Of a DNA stretch of 64,000 nt, positions 9,760 to 21,322 are shown piece after piece. A model generated the notes under the pieces. The model was not told the DNA's origin and made no database searches. It worked only from the letters and a program-made list of their open reading frames with translations. Position numbers and translations under genes: made by a program. This DNA is from Spirometra erinaceieuropaei (lineage: Eukaryota; Platyhelminthes; Cestoda; Diphyllobothriidea; Diphyllobothriidae). The stretch covers positions 1,085,127 through 1,149,126 of the forward strand of contig CACRXP010000035.1 of assembly GCA_902702965.1 (NCBI GenBank), in the 5' to 3' direction. Numbering within the stretch: position 1 is the stretch's first letter; each line of letters starts with the position of its first letter.

Positions 9760-10853
9760 TGTATGCTCATATTGGCTCGTTAGGCAATTAAAGCCAAACA
9801 CTATGGGGTGGATGGGTGCTAGGTGAGAACCGATGAAGGAAGGTAACAGTTTCAGATAGTAAAGAAGCGCCTTCCATCCAAACGGGGGAAGGAACTAGTC
9901 GGTAATGAAGACAGTCGGTGGTGTACGGGTTTCCGAGGAGACAAAAATGGATACAGAGTTATCATTAGTAAACCATGCGAATTCTCGGGGGATACTGAAA
10001 GCCGACAGTTGAGGTATTTGCGCGCCGGACTTAATTCCTGGCAGAGGCGTGAGTTTTGTACCTTCGCGGCTGTTACTACTGCTGTCGCTAGGATACGCCC
10101 TCACAACCTCTTCTAGGCCAACTCTGCACACGTGGTTTTTTCATCGCACTTTGTGTCAAACGTCGCATAATACACCAACAATGATAACTGTCAACCCCCT
10201 ACACCTGAAGTTCAGTCGTGTTGTGCGACATAATCTCATGAATAAACACCAGCTCCAGTTGACAAATGAATATCCACTACAGACGATATCAGGGGTCTGA
10301 TAAGTCCTAAGCCTACCTAGGCAACTAAGGTGCAGACTCGGAGTAAAGTCATCGAAAGTCGATATGAAAGTTTGAGCCGAATTCAACTGATTCCAGGGGC
10401 ATGGCCTATAACGCTCAATTAGTAGTAAGTATGGGAATTGAGACTTATTTGCCGTATTCCCAACGCATGTGTCGGCAGAGGTGTAAGCGCGTTGAAATGT
10501 GCACGTAGACTTTTGTCGAGTATCTGAACTGGAAGGATGCTGAACCAATTAGAGCATATATCAGACAAAATGACCAGTTATTTTAGTTCACAACTAGGTT
10601 GTATTCAGTCCACTTCCTCCCCTCCCGCTTTGTTTGCCGGGTGAATCTTCCCATTTGTTTGTTTTGAAGAGCGGCACCTGCTCAACGCCATATGTTCATC
10701 ACCAGGGGGAGCGAGGTATGGTCGCATAGACTGAAAACGAGGGCCATCTGTGACGCTTGTACCGCTGAGATGAGCTTGAACGGAGGCCGGCTTAGTATTT
10801 AGAATGTGTACGCTGTCCCCAAACTAACGCGGCTGACCCTCCTTCAAAAGACG
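9760..10853. other. Unassigned sequence
   Basis: Opposed frames at 10049-10300 (plus) and 10156-10548 (minus, 130 codons) lack recognisable domains. I see no repeat family. Confidence 0.35.
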
Positions 10854-11088
10854 TGGTTATGCAGCCGCACTTGATGCACACAATACTGCTAGGGGTTAGG
10901 GCAACTGTTTCTCACCCCCTCAAAGTACAATCGCGCATTTCCAGTAGCTTTTCTTTTGCATACAATTACTTGAACTCGTAGCCTGTGCGTTCCCCGGCCC
11001 CACCTGTAAAGACCCCCTATTACCACCGGTCCCGTATTACTGGCGGCTGGGGTTTGTTTACCTGAGGTGCGGCTGCATAACCGCATTT
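10854..11088 (-). mobile_element. CCCTAA-type MITE (R5), copy with short inner tract
   Basis: The ends are inverted: GGTTATGCAGCCGCAC on the left and GTGCGGCTGCATAACC on the right. Read on the minus strand, the interior matches the R5 copies at 24063 and 53297: AAACAAACCCCAG, ATACGGGACCGGTGGTAATA, AGGTGGGG, TTGTATGCAAA. The telomere-like tract is reduced to GCCCTAACCCCTAGC. The outer TIR bases differ from the other two copies, so it may be a sister subfamily. Confidence 0.7.
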
Positions 11089-11824
11089 GACCGTAAGAGG
11101 TGCCTCTTGTGACACCCTGACAGCTGCACTGGGCAAATAGGTGGGGATTCCGTTTGCTGTCTGCAAGTGTTTGCTACATCCGTCGCCTCAGGAGGTCTTG
11201 ATTTATGCATGCACTAGCGGACTGATTATTTCTGCCATTAGGCATGCGGTGAGGTACCGGACTAATTTACCTTTGACAATTTAGTCCCATTTTCTTTTCC
11301 CGGACTGCTTGTCTGAATGAGACGAAAATCAAGACAACTGTACAGCCCGCTTTGCTGGCCTGCTTCGCTGTCGTGCTCCGTTGTCAATTTTCTTAACCTT
11401 CAAAATCTCTATATTATCACTGCTCAGTTTTATTTGCTGCTTTTAAGGCTAGGAGCTCGTGAGATATAAATCGTTAGTTCGTGAGAACATTACCATTTAC
11501 GACAGTTATACACCGAGCTTACAAACACATGGGCCTTAGTTTAAAAATGAAGAAGCCTTCACCGAGACGCTGGCAGTACCCACGTGTGTGTTCAATAAAA
11601 TGGGTTTTTTCTACTTATTATGGGTTCGGCGCCTGAAGAAGGGATTTCAACTAACCGGTTTCAGAGGCCGGAGATTCCTGTGTACAATTCCCATTATATG
11701 CCGCATTGCGCCTGATGCGTGGTCCACCACTGCCGACTGTGAAGACTCCCGTCTCACCGTGATGTTTGGCGACGGTCTTCGTTGTCCACGACGATAACTG
11801 ACTGCCCAGACTGTTTCACACCTT
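11089..11824. other. Unassigned sequence
   Basis: No gene or repeat is recognised. A 69-codon frame at 11588-11797 has no motif. Confidence 0.4.
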
Positions 11825-12791
11825 AGAGTAGGTGGACCAACTCATGAAATGTCAACCAAAATCCCGAAATGCGTTTTCGTTTCGAAAAGATTAATGAGGC
11901 TAATCATCGTGCAGAAAAATTCAGTTACCTCAGGATGCCGGCTTTCGAACGCACTTCTTTCCGGCTGCATGCAGAAACTATAATCTGTTGAAAGTGACCA
12001 CTTAAGTGGGATGAGTTTTTCTCATTGATTTTCGATGTCCTTAACAATTAAATTGCATTTCAAGAAAACATGCAAAAAATATTCGTTCTTTTGCTAATTC
12101 GGTAGAAACTTACTTCTTCCAATTTTATGCTTGAAGGAAGGGTATAATGCGGTTTTAAAGAAGTTTCTAATTGTGAGCTTTTTAATACCGCGAAATGGTC
12201 GTTCATTAAACCTCATGCCCTGCATTTAGCAATGTGGTTTTTAAAGTCGACAATATGTCCCAAATCCACTGGTAAATTTTATAAAACCCTATATAGTATC
12301 TTCATAATATCGTAGATAAATGTACGGTTTCCTGCACGTGGTAAATGTACGGTTTGTAGTTTGGAAATCCTCACTGCAATTGTAACAGCAGGTCGGGGTT
12401 CAAAATTACCCGGGAATATAAAAGTTTTTGTAGACCGAATTACACCTTTTTAAAGTATAAAATTGGAAGGAGACGTGATTTTCTACCGAGTGAGCAAAAG
12501 AATGAATATTTTTTATGCAGGCTTTCTATGAAACATATTTGAATATATAAGGGAATCGAAAATCAATAAGAAAAAATTGTACCACTTAATTAGGCATTTT
12601 TAACGGAATGGAGTTCTTGCATGCGGCCGGAAAGAAGTTCGTCCAAAAGCCGGCATCCTGAGGTAACTGAATTATTATAGAATTAAGCTGCATGATGATT
12701 AGTTTTGCAACCCTACTTGATTAATCTTTTCGAAACGAAAACGCATTTCAGAATTTCGGTTGACATTTCATGAGTTAGCCCCTCTACTGTA
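11825..12791. mobile_element. Foldback element, subfamily A (complete)
   Basis: The ends are GAGTAGGTGGACCAACTC and GAGTTAGCCCCTCTACTGTA. Inverted arms at about 11825-12170 and 12430-12791 flank a 260-bp centre. It carries no open frame and is among the best examples of the family. Confidence 0.85.
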
Positions 12792-13890
12792 CGTTGTCTT
12801 TTATCATCTAAGACCAGGTAGGGGGAAGGTAAGTGGTGGTTGAGAGAGCAGCTGGCGGACATTCAGACCTCTTAGGGCCACTTTGATATGCACTCATCGT
12901 GTCTGTCCACAGTCTCAACGGCGGCAAATATGGACATGCGTCCCTCCTGTCCGGCGCGGTTCGCCACTCCGACTTTGGAGTCATTCACCATTCGGAACGG
13001 CAGACGTAACGTAAACCTCTCCTGGTGAACGTCCCTTCTTCTTTTTACGTGCTACCTAGAAGTCGAATTTTTACCATCATTAAATTCAAGGAGTTTACGA
13101 ATTTCAGTCGTTGCGAAAGAAATGCAGGAAGCGTGAGGGCAAGGATAACACAGGAGAGTATCACTGTTGCACAGTAATTCATTAAAAGATGAAACTAAGA
13201 GTCACCTGCCTCATCTTTCCTTAGACCAGAACTGAAAGTTCCGGGTAAAATTTCCACATTATTGAACGTCTACGTGGGCACTGTTGCTTCGCGAGAGGTG
13301 CAAAAAAGCAAAATTGGGACTGGGCTGCCCTGGCTACGCAGCTGGACAGGTGCCGTTGCATTAAAATCCAGGGGCATTCATTCTCATGTTGTAATTTTAA
13401 CCCTTCCTCCAACCCCCTAACATTAACACTCCTGACCCAAACCCTCCTAATTCCACGCTAAAATTTAGCTCTAGACAAGGGGGCGACTTATTTCCGCGCT
13501 CCACCAGCTCCTCGTCGAATAGGGCAGTAGCTGGCTGAAGAAGAGACTGTGCATAAACCCCAGACACGGCAGTGCGATCACTTTTCTTCCACAGATGGAA
13601 GGATCTGTCCGCTCGCATGGGGACATGAACACTGACTGGGAATGCCGTCAGTTCCATTAGAGACGAACCGAGAAGGGAGGTTGGAGTTCGCGATGAACAG
13701 CACTGCATCGATAACCCCGGCGCGCTTAGTAACTATTAAAAGACCTGAATAGTCGTTAGCTTGAGTAAATAGGTAGTAGGAAACTAATTAGGAGAGTGGA
13801 CTTCAAAGTGGAGTAAGACTTAGTGCCCGGGAGGAACTTTCTGAAATCACAAAAGTTGAGTACTTGTAAGGAGAGCAAGCATCAAAGACT
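12792..13890. other. Unassigned sequence with a short CCCTAA-like stretch
   Basis: Around 13395-13475 there is a degenerate tract of CCCTAA/CCAACC words. A 103-codon minus-strand frame at 13397-13708 has no recognisable domain and partly overlaps that tract. Confidence 0.4.
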
Positions 13891-13894
13891 CTAT

Positions 13895-14400
13895 GGTCCA
13901 AGTTAAAGTGCATTTGCTACCGACGGTCATCATGTCCTTGCTGGACGTCTCTGTCCAGGGCCTCAAGCTCATTTGCCCGGATGGTATGGTCGACAATACA
14001 GAGATTCCCAGATCAGAAGTCAAGGAAGACAGATTGAGTTGGATAACTTTTACTGCTGATGAAGTGGGTACACAGAAGCTTTAAAAGCGGTCGCCATGAG
14101 CTCTCTATCCAGGCAAGTTGTGCTGTCGGTGTCCGCCGTTGAGGTAATTAGCCCCACAGCGCGCGTGTGCGCCTTTCGTTCCGCCTCATTGTCGCCAGCC
14201 AACCTGAGAAGGGACAGCGTTGAGTGACCTCGAGCGCTCGCGAGGCTAGTGACAAGCCTCGCACGTCCCAACAGCGAGTCGACAGTGAGTGTGGGGCAGA
14301 CAGGAGGGCAGAGTGACAAAATGATGGCGTGTACTGCCACATATTCACCTCCGCAACGAGCGGTGCAGACGCTTTGACTTGCAGTCACTCGATCGACTTC
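13895..14400 (+). repeat. R7 dispersed repeat, copy 1
   Basis: It is shared with 27180-27620 in the same orientation. Common blocks are GGTCGA(C/T)AA, AGAAGCTTT, CTCTCCAGGCAAG or its variant, TGTCCRCCGT, CCCACAGCGCG, GACAAGCCTCGC and GACAGGAGG. Minus-strand open frames across it (14050-14388) correspond only loosely to those in the second copy, and no domain is seen. Confidence 0.6.
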
Positions 14401-14499
14401 AACTCGGACACACGTATATCTACAGGGTAGCAGCTGCCCATGCGCCCCTTGAACTCACAACCTTTCCCCCCCCCCTCCCCTGCGAATGCAATATAAGCC

Positions 14500-15000
14500 A
14501 GTTGGACACCACCTCCCGGCAAACTCAACGACAGTTCGACCGTTCATCTCGACAATGTCCATTGTGTGCTACAGGGCAGGGTGCAGGAAGCACGGTGACT
14601 TGCGCGTGAATTAGTTTATAGTGATAGTGGACTTGCACAGCATCTGACGCACTCTCTCTCCCCCACTCCCACCTGCATCTGGTGTCGAGAGAGAATCAAA
14701 AAGACCGGAGGCGGGAGAGGGCACAGGTAGGTGGCACGGCCGAGCCCGCACCTGGACGTTCCACTTCACACTCTCTGGTCCACACAGCAAATGACCAGGT
14801 TTTTAATTAACAACAACAATAACAACACCCGCACAGGGGTCAGAAGGACGATTATGACTGGACAGCCTGTATACCCAGCGAGAGCGCAAGCGCGTCCACC
14901 ATCAGATAAGCAGGTCTCAGGGAACTGCTAGCGCATACCAGGCTGCGAGAGCCATGGTTTGCTGATATCGGCGTAGCACATTCTTACAGACCTATTGGCC
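14500..15000 (-). mobile_element. 3'UTR of zinc-finger LINE (R1 family)
   Basis: An inverted R1 copy, parallel to 4260-4760. It includes the GACTTGCGCGTGAATTAGTTTATAG-like end, a microsatellite of (AAC)n at about 14811-14829 equivalent to the TTG run at 58803-58835, and the TATACCCAGCGAGAGCG block. No finger-coding sequence is detectable upstream, so the copy is 5'-truncated. Confidence 0.6.
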
Positions 15001-15500
15001 TAGAATGTACCACTTAGCTTTGCCCACAAACCTACAAAAGTGGCTATCACCACCGTCTTGGGCATGACTGGACGCAGCCCTGGGTTCGCTATCAGCCGCT
15101 GCCACCTGCGAGGGCAAATCGGGGTTCTGTATGCAGCAAACCCCCCAATTGGATGACATCAGTCTTTTCCTACAACACGGGATCTGGTCTGATGATGGTA
15201 ACGCTCTGAGTGAACACTCTCTGCCCAACCCCTACACATACGCAGCACTCCAAAGAAAGACAGAACAAAAGGCAAAGCAAAAAAGCATTTCGATGCAGAC
15301 TAGGGACGTGGCGAGTAGACGAAAGGGACACTATGAGCGCCTCAAAGATGATCCACCGGACAAAGGAGACAGCACAAAGAAGAATGAGAGTAGAGTTAGT
15401 GAGGACTAGGAAACAACGACCTGTCAAGTGCCCACTGATCATAAAAAATTGAGGTTAGCTGACCGGCACTGCTCAATATAAGAACTACCAGGTTAGGTAT
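15001..15500. other. Unassigned sequence
   Basis: Overlapping frames on both strands (15131-15452) are probably chance; no domain is seen. Confidence 0.35.
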
Positions 15501-15504
15501 TGGA

Positions 15505-15605
15505 GGAAGGCTTTTGTCTCTGATGATGGGTTGGAGCAGGAATCCAAAACGTCAGGCTAATAATGCTCTTGTCCCAGCAATCGTGTCTCCTTCTTCAAGA
15601 AGGCT
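15505..15605 (+). ncRNA. PLE 3'-tail with hammerhead-like hairpin motif
   Basis: The sequence CTGATGAT, GGGTTG, loop GAGCAG, GAATCC, AAAAC gives a hairpin between a TGATGA box and an AAAAC box. The same layout is found at PLE 3' ends at 31010-31050 and 45905-45945. It is followed by the conserved GTCAGGCTAATAA and CTCTTGT words. PLEs are known to carry hammerhead ribozymes, and this motif resembles the core CUGANGA...GAAA. The last core base block here is AAAAC rather than GAAAC. Confidence 0.4.
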
Positions 15606-16329
15606 TTCGAGTCAACTATGTATGGGGATTTTCAATTCTATAACGGCCTAGAATGTCCTCTCAACTACAAGGAAACAGCGGTATTCAAAGACGGAAGGCC
15701 GAGCGTGTGATAATGTCTTAACTCACTTTCTGGAAGGACAGATTATGCTGTAGGAAACTACTTGTCTTGGCAACCATGATAAAAGGCTATTTGGGCAATA
15801 GTATCGCATGTAGCCATACTCAAGACGAGAAGCAGGGATCCCTGTAATACGAGAGTGTTGTAATAGGGGTTTCGTGGGTGGGGCTAAAGGAAGCGATTGG
15901 CAATGCACTCCGTAAAGAAGAAATTTCAAAGCATGCATTTACGCTATTATCGTGATTAAGTACACTGAGAATCAGTGAAACGTCGAGTGCGCAATTTCAG
16001 AAATATGCAAAAACTGAATTTACTAATTGGTCTAATTACGGACAGCTGACAAGCTGAAATCAATTTAGCCTAACCAGAAGATCACGAGGTGAACAATACC
16101 TATTAAAAACAAAACAAAAACAGGGCATATGGAAAACGATGTGCAAAAAATGAAAATAAGAGAAAGGCAAAGAGAAAATCATTCATAAAAGCAGAAGATA
16201 CAGTTTAGCGGTCGGCATGGGATGAGTGGTGCGTTTCTTCGTGAGCCGAACATAGCCGATCCCGTGACATGCGGCATTACTTGCATTTCCGACTTAGTAG
16301 TCAGCTTAAGGCCCATTACGCATGTCCTC
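15606..16329. other. Unassigned sequence
   Basis: It includes an A-rich run near 16102-16120 (AAAACAAAACAAAAACA). No genes are recognised. Confidence 0.4.
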
Positions 16330-16740
16330 GTGAGTTTATATTAACCCTTAAAGTGAATCCGGAAACCCTAATCCCAACCCTTGCATTAATCCCTGAAACC
16401 CTAGCCCTAACGTTAAAATATTAACCCTAACCTATCTCCTACCCGCAATCTTAAAACCCCAACCCCAGCTCCAACCCCAACCCTACAACACTAACTTAAA
16501 ACCATAAGCCTAATCCTAAACTGCTACCCAAAGAACTAAACGTTGACCTTAACCTTAAAGCTCTATCCCTAAACCAAAGCGCCTAACCTTAACCCCAAAT
16601 CCCTAACCGTAGCACTAATCCTTATCTTAAAACCCCAACATTAACCCTAAACTTGAAATTCTAACCCAGTAACGTAACTTTAAAAGCCTGTACCCAAAAT
16701 TAAACAATCCTAAATCTAACCTTGGTCGCCAATATCATCG
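16330..16740 (+). repeat. Degenerate CCCTAA-like tract
   Basis: About 400 bp is dominated by variants of CCCTAA, CCCAACC and CTTAAACC, with spacing too irregular for a telomeric array. Similar tracts are at 22150-22420, 24260-24400 and 53490-53600. It may be a decayed interstitial telomere-like satellite or the inner tract of an R5-type MITE without visible ends. Confidence 0.6.
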
Positions 16741-17244
16741 CTAAAATTGCGGTAAAATTGCCGAAACACACCTACCTAAATGAAATAAACTGGCAAGTGT
16801 TGCAACAACGGCTAGGTTGGGCTACATATGATATCGTCACCGAAATTTGCACTAGGCAATGAAGATGATTAAGAACTTGCTTTATGTCAACCAAGCTTAC
16901 CCGGAGTTCTGATTGAGCATTCAAAACTGCGTCGGAAGTCTGATTAAAAAGTGTGAAAATGAAAATTACTGGGTAATGCAAGATGCATTTTAATGGTTCC
17001 CTTTGTCAAAGAAATGATGTGCACTGCTATCTGGGGTATCGGTGGTCAGACGCACACGCAGGGTTGTTGTAAGTGATTTGCGAGTCTAAACTCTAGTAGC
17101 CTGGGCTGTGTTTGACGACTGATAAATTATCTCATTTGTCTCAAAATGATTCCAGCATTTACCTTCAAACATATTGGACATTATCCTCATATTACACACT
17201 TCTGCGGCCACCGATAACTTTCAGAACAGGGAGCCGCGATTGTT
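16741..17244. other. Unassigned sequence
   Basis: No recognisable feature. Confidence 0.4.
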
Positions 17245-17550
17245 GAAACAGGAGTTTCATTCACTTAACATTTCGAGCTCACACTCGAACCCATTATCGA
17301 AGACATCAGGCGACAAGTACGGTGGTATTTATAGGACGCACTTGTTATGCCTCCGCATAACTAATAAATATGGCGGCTACCGCGTTCATCGCAGATGATT
17401 GCGCCGAACGTGATTCGCCCTAGCCGAATTATTGATTGTCGCAATTTCACCTGATAAGTTTTCAGATGATAAAGTCAAGTGCGATTCCGGGGTGTTATGC
17501 GGATAAAACTCTTATTCCAGCTGTTGTTTCTCCTTCTTCTCAACTGGAAC
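17245..17550. repeat. Two PLE 3'-tails in opposed orientation
   Basis: 17245-17345 reads on the minus strand like the PLE tail at 45885-46000 (CTCGAAC, ATCAGG, GTATTTATAGGA blocks). 17455-17550 reads on the plus strand like the tail at 15505-15605 (AGATGAT, GATTCC, GGATAAAACTCTTATTCCAGC, GTTTCTCCTTCTTC). Both are decayed and no coding part accompanies either. Confidence 0.4.
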
Positions 17551-17859
17551 TCGTATTTTCGCTTGTACCGGAGATATGATAACTTTCGCATCGTTATTCC
17601 CTTTTTCCGACAAGAACCTTTGACCTCCTATGATGGGACCCCAAGAGTCTTTAATAAATATTAGTTATTTATTTATTTCAGTATAATACAGTATATATGA
17701 GGGATATAGGCAGAACCTTGGAAAACCCTATTTACAGATAGACATATAAAAAATGCAGATATTCACATAGCAGTTATGCCAGTCATTGATATCTTGTAAA
17801 TGTTTGACCATCAAGCATACATTTATCTAATCTTCTTTTGAAGGTCTCGACGTTTTCCT

Positions 17860-19462
17860 CTATGTCAACGGAGTACGGCAATTTGCTCCATTCTTCAACC
17901 AGTCGGTGGGAGAAGAATTTGGCTGCAATTCGAGTTTGGCATATTTTAGCTTCAATTTGTATCGATTTCCTCGAATATTGGTAGTCCGCGCCAGTTCAAA
18001 GAAATTCTCAAACTGAAGAGCATAGTCTAGCCCTCTGACGATCCTAAAGGCCATGGTCATATCCCCCCTGTATTGTCTATAAGAGAGAGGAAATATTTTT
18101 AGCTTTTCTAGGCATCTCTCATAAGGTAAGCTACTTAATCGGAGGACTAGCTTGGTCGCTCTTCGTTGTATGTTCTCCAGTAGGGGATAATCTTGTTTCG
18201 TCCAGGGAAACCATGCCTGAACAAAATATTCCAACATTGGTCGAACGTATGCTCCAAATACTCGGCCGAAAGGTTCTTTGTCAAAAATGAGGAAGGATTT
18301 TCTAATCGTGTCTAGGATATCCATTGCTTTCTTTGATACCTTGGCGCAGTGGGACGATGGTTTGAGAGTTGACGTTATCCACACACCAAGATCTCTTAAC
18401 TGGTTGACTGATTCGAGTTGGCGGCCTCTTATAAAGTAGTGAGATTCAAATCTCAACGGCCTCCCGTTGCTCGATCGTAGTCGGATATGTTGGCATTTGT
18501 TACGATTGAGGCTAAGACACTACTCATCACACCATTTTTGCAAGCGCTTCAAATTGTCTTGTAACTGTACAGAGTCTTCCGGCTTCTCTATTGATTTCCA
18601 CAATTTGAGATCGTCGGCAAACATTACGCACTCACAGTCCATACAGTCCAGGCAGTCGTTCACATATATTAATAACAGAATTGCACCCAGAACGCTGCCC
18701 TGCGGAACGCCACTGTGGACGGATGCCCATTCCGATTTAGCGTTTCCGATACACACACGCTGAGATCTGCCCGTAAGAAAATCGGCTAACCATTTTAACA
18801 GATTTCCATTCACACCCACTTGACGTAATTTAAACATAAGTCGTTTCTGTGGAACACTGACAAAAACCTTTCCAAAATCATGGTGCATGACGTCGACTGA
18901 TAGGCCCATGTCGATTGATTTCGTCCAGCTCTCCACGGATATTAGTAGGTTAGTGAGACAGGATCCATCCCTTCGAAATCCATGCTGATACAAACTGAAC
19001 AGGTTGTTTTCTTCAAGATGCCGCATCAGCTCCGTTTTTATTACTTTTTCCATCAATTTGCAACAGATGCTTGTGAGACTCACTGGTCTGGAACTATTTG
19101 GGGCTGTTCTCTCGCCCCGGTCTCGATCGAAGTTTTGAATATCCCAGATAACGGAGAGGCCAGTTTGCCTAAGAGTTCATTCAGGACTTTTGCGAGTACG
19201 CCGTCCGGACCAGGGGATTTAGTGGGCTGTATTTGACTCAAAGCTTTCCTTACCATGTCTGTTGTGAAGTTCACCGTGTTAATTGCATTTCTTGATTTGA
19301 CAATTGGGGGTAAACTCTTTCATCAAAAGCCGGATTCTCGGCATACATAGACATGAAGAAATCGGAAAACAGGTTCGCCTTATCTGAATTGGCAGACAAC
19401 GTATTTCCCTGGCGATCTTTTAGACAGGGAATGCAGTCCCGGTTGCGTTTCGCCTTATTCAC
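17860..19462 (-). pseudogene. LINE reverse transcriptase and CR1-type C-terminus, broken
   Basis: Motifs in order are KSPGPDGVLAKVL, LTSICCKLMEKVI, the fingers block LFSLYQHGFRRDGSC, motif A HHDFGKVFVSVP (first Asp kept, the usual second Asp replaced by Val), VPQGSVLGAILLLIYVND, and motif C FADD in CVMFADDLKLW. The downstream LGVWITSTLKPSSHCAK and SYRQYRGDM blocks are typical of CR1/jockey-group C-termini. Frameshifts lie near 19460, 19272 and 19082. From 19083 to 17860 the frame is open except for one in-frame TAG at 18520-18522. The polymerase active site is preserved but the reading frame is not. Confidence 0.8.
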
Positions 19463-19614
19463 TTATCCAAACGAGTTTTTGGAATTTTGCGGGGTATTTT
19501 TTAGAAGTTTTGGTTCAAGTACTGCCCGTTCACTCCTCAGCAGATTCCGACATACATTCCTCTGTTTTTTGAAGTCAGCGAAATGCTTTGGTTGCCGACA
19601 CCTAGCGTAATTTC

Positions 19615-20548
19615 TCAAAGTCCCCATTTCAATTTAAGGTTCTTGTTTATTTCTGACGTCACCCACACTGATCGGGAAGTGGGCGGTTTCTTCCTAAGTG
19701 GGCAACAGCTCTCTATCAAGGACTGCATTACGTCCTTGAAGCAGAGCCAATCGCTTTCTGGGTCAGGTGCTTGTGCGGCATTCCAGTTTACCTTCTGTAG
19801 CAGAGTTTTCATTCGGGGATAATCCCCTTTCCATACATTTTTTTCCTCAGCAGCTCGAATTTCGGGTGCGGAAAAATGACTATACTCCAAAACAAGAGCG
19901 CAGTGATTACTTCTGCCAAGTGGCGTGCGAGATTCCAATCCGATAATGTAACTATCATCCCAAGTGATGATGAGGTCCAAACAACTGGCCTGCTGTCCAT
20001 CTCTGAATCGAGTGTCCACTTTAACATGTTGGGTAAGGAAATCATTTGTGATCAGTTGAATAAATTTCTGTTCGAAAGAGTTTTCTGATCGCGTGCAATG
20101 CATCAAATCCCACTCGATGTCTGGACAGTTGAAATCACCAAGTAGCATTATGTGTTTGCTTTGACCAATTTCTATTATCTCGGCGATGAATGTATCGTCC
20201 GCATCCGCCCGCTGGCCTCGCAGTCTGTAAACGGGCCATATGGAGGCTTGGGTGGCTTGACACTTTCAAGTAATAACTGGGCATTTCACAATCAATGTTT
20301 CGAAATGGGGAAGGCTTAACTCTGACGGAGTCGATGCCATCTCATGTAAATATCGCAATCCTCCCACCCCTTCGTTCGTTTCGGTCCATTCAGAGAAGCT
20401 GAGAATTACTTAGCATAACTTCGGCGTCATTTATCTGCGTATTTAACCATGTTTCTGTTAAAGCTATCAAGTCGGGTTGGAAATGGGCCACGGTCAGTTT
20501 TATTTCGTCCAATTTGTTGAATAAACTCTGCACATTTTTGTACATCAT
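19615..20548 (-). pseudogene. LINE AP-endonuclease-like domain, broken
   Basis: From ATG at 20548 the frame reads YKNVQSLFNKLDEIK, PDLIALTETWLN, then LGDFNCPDIEWD and LGRSNHCALVLEY. These are the conserved N, E (TETW), D/N (GDFN) and terminal SDH boxes of the exonuclease/endonuclease/phosphatase fold that nicks target DNA. The final box is SNH, so the catalytic Asp is changed to Asn. Stops interrupt the frame near 20397 and 20341. The open part 20148-19615 continues into a region linking to the reverse transcriptase, which is frameshifted at about 19610. Nuclease activity is not expected. Confidence 0.75.
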
Positions 20549-20560
20549 TTTATATTATTC

Positions 20561-21322
20561 GGTTGTTTAAATCTCTGGAAATTGTTTGCTAGTGCTTTTG
20601 ACTGATAGTACTGCATATTTCACATGGCGTACCAAGTCCACTAGTCGATTTTAATTTACTGAAGTTTGTCGGAACCGAGCGCCGGTGTTTTTATCATCAA
20701 TGTCACCGGATGATTCCACAAAAAGGAACGCTCTATTTCCACAATTTGGTTGTTTACTATTTACATATTCACTTGGCTTATGGAGGCATGGTTGGACCCC
20801 TGGAAAAAATACTGAACTTTGATGTGTTGAAGAATTGGGCTGCCTGTCCAATATCCAATGCCAAAAGAGTTACAGTCACACACACACACACACACGACTC
20901 GGCCACTTCCGCTACCGTCACATCAACTGCGCTGACACCGCAAAAAGGGCGGTGTATTTAAATCGGACAGACGCTAAACCAACCAACCCGATAAGTCAAT
21001 ACTTAGGCATTTCATCAAAGCAAACTCAATACACTATCACGCATAATTTTGAGTTTCGGATAAACTGAAAAAATGCTGAAGGATTTAAGTCAAGTTGTGT
21101 ATGAACTATTTTATAACTTTTTCAGTAAATATAAAGTATATGCGCGGACTTGAGAAAAACTAAGGAAAACTACCTGCAAGATACTTTAAAGATGTTGTTC
21201 TGCAGAGTTTTTGCCCGACCCTTGTTGGAAGGATGACGTTTGTCGACTTGTACCGTCCTAAGCAGTAGGTGCTGCTGAAATGTCTACATTGGCTTGCTGT
21301 TTTTCACATCCATGCGTGCAGT
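20561..21322. other. Unassigned; (CA)n at 20877-20894
   Basis: It may include 5' LINE sequence, but nothing is identifiable. A short (CA)n microsatellite is present. Confidence 0.4.

Larger units (their letters stand above)
17655..20560 (-). mobile_element. CR1-like LINE, 5'-truncated or ORF2-only
   Basis: A minus-strand non-LTR retrotransposon: endonuclease (20548-19615), reverse transcriptase (19462-18457) and CR1-like C-terminal region (18456-17860). It ends in a 3'UTR with ATTTATTTATTT near 17666-17680. No ORF1 was recognised upstream of 20560. Individual parts are described in the next entries. Confidence 0.8.

Noticed and set aside
20877..20894. (CA)n run considered as a regulatory element
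   Set aside because: A plain microsatellite with nothing around it to suggest a function.
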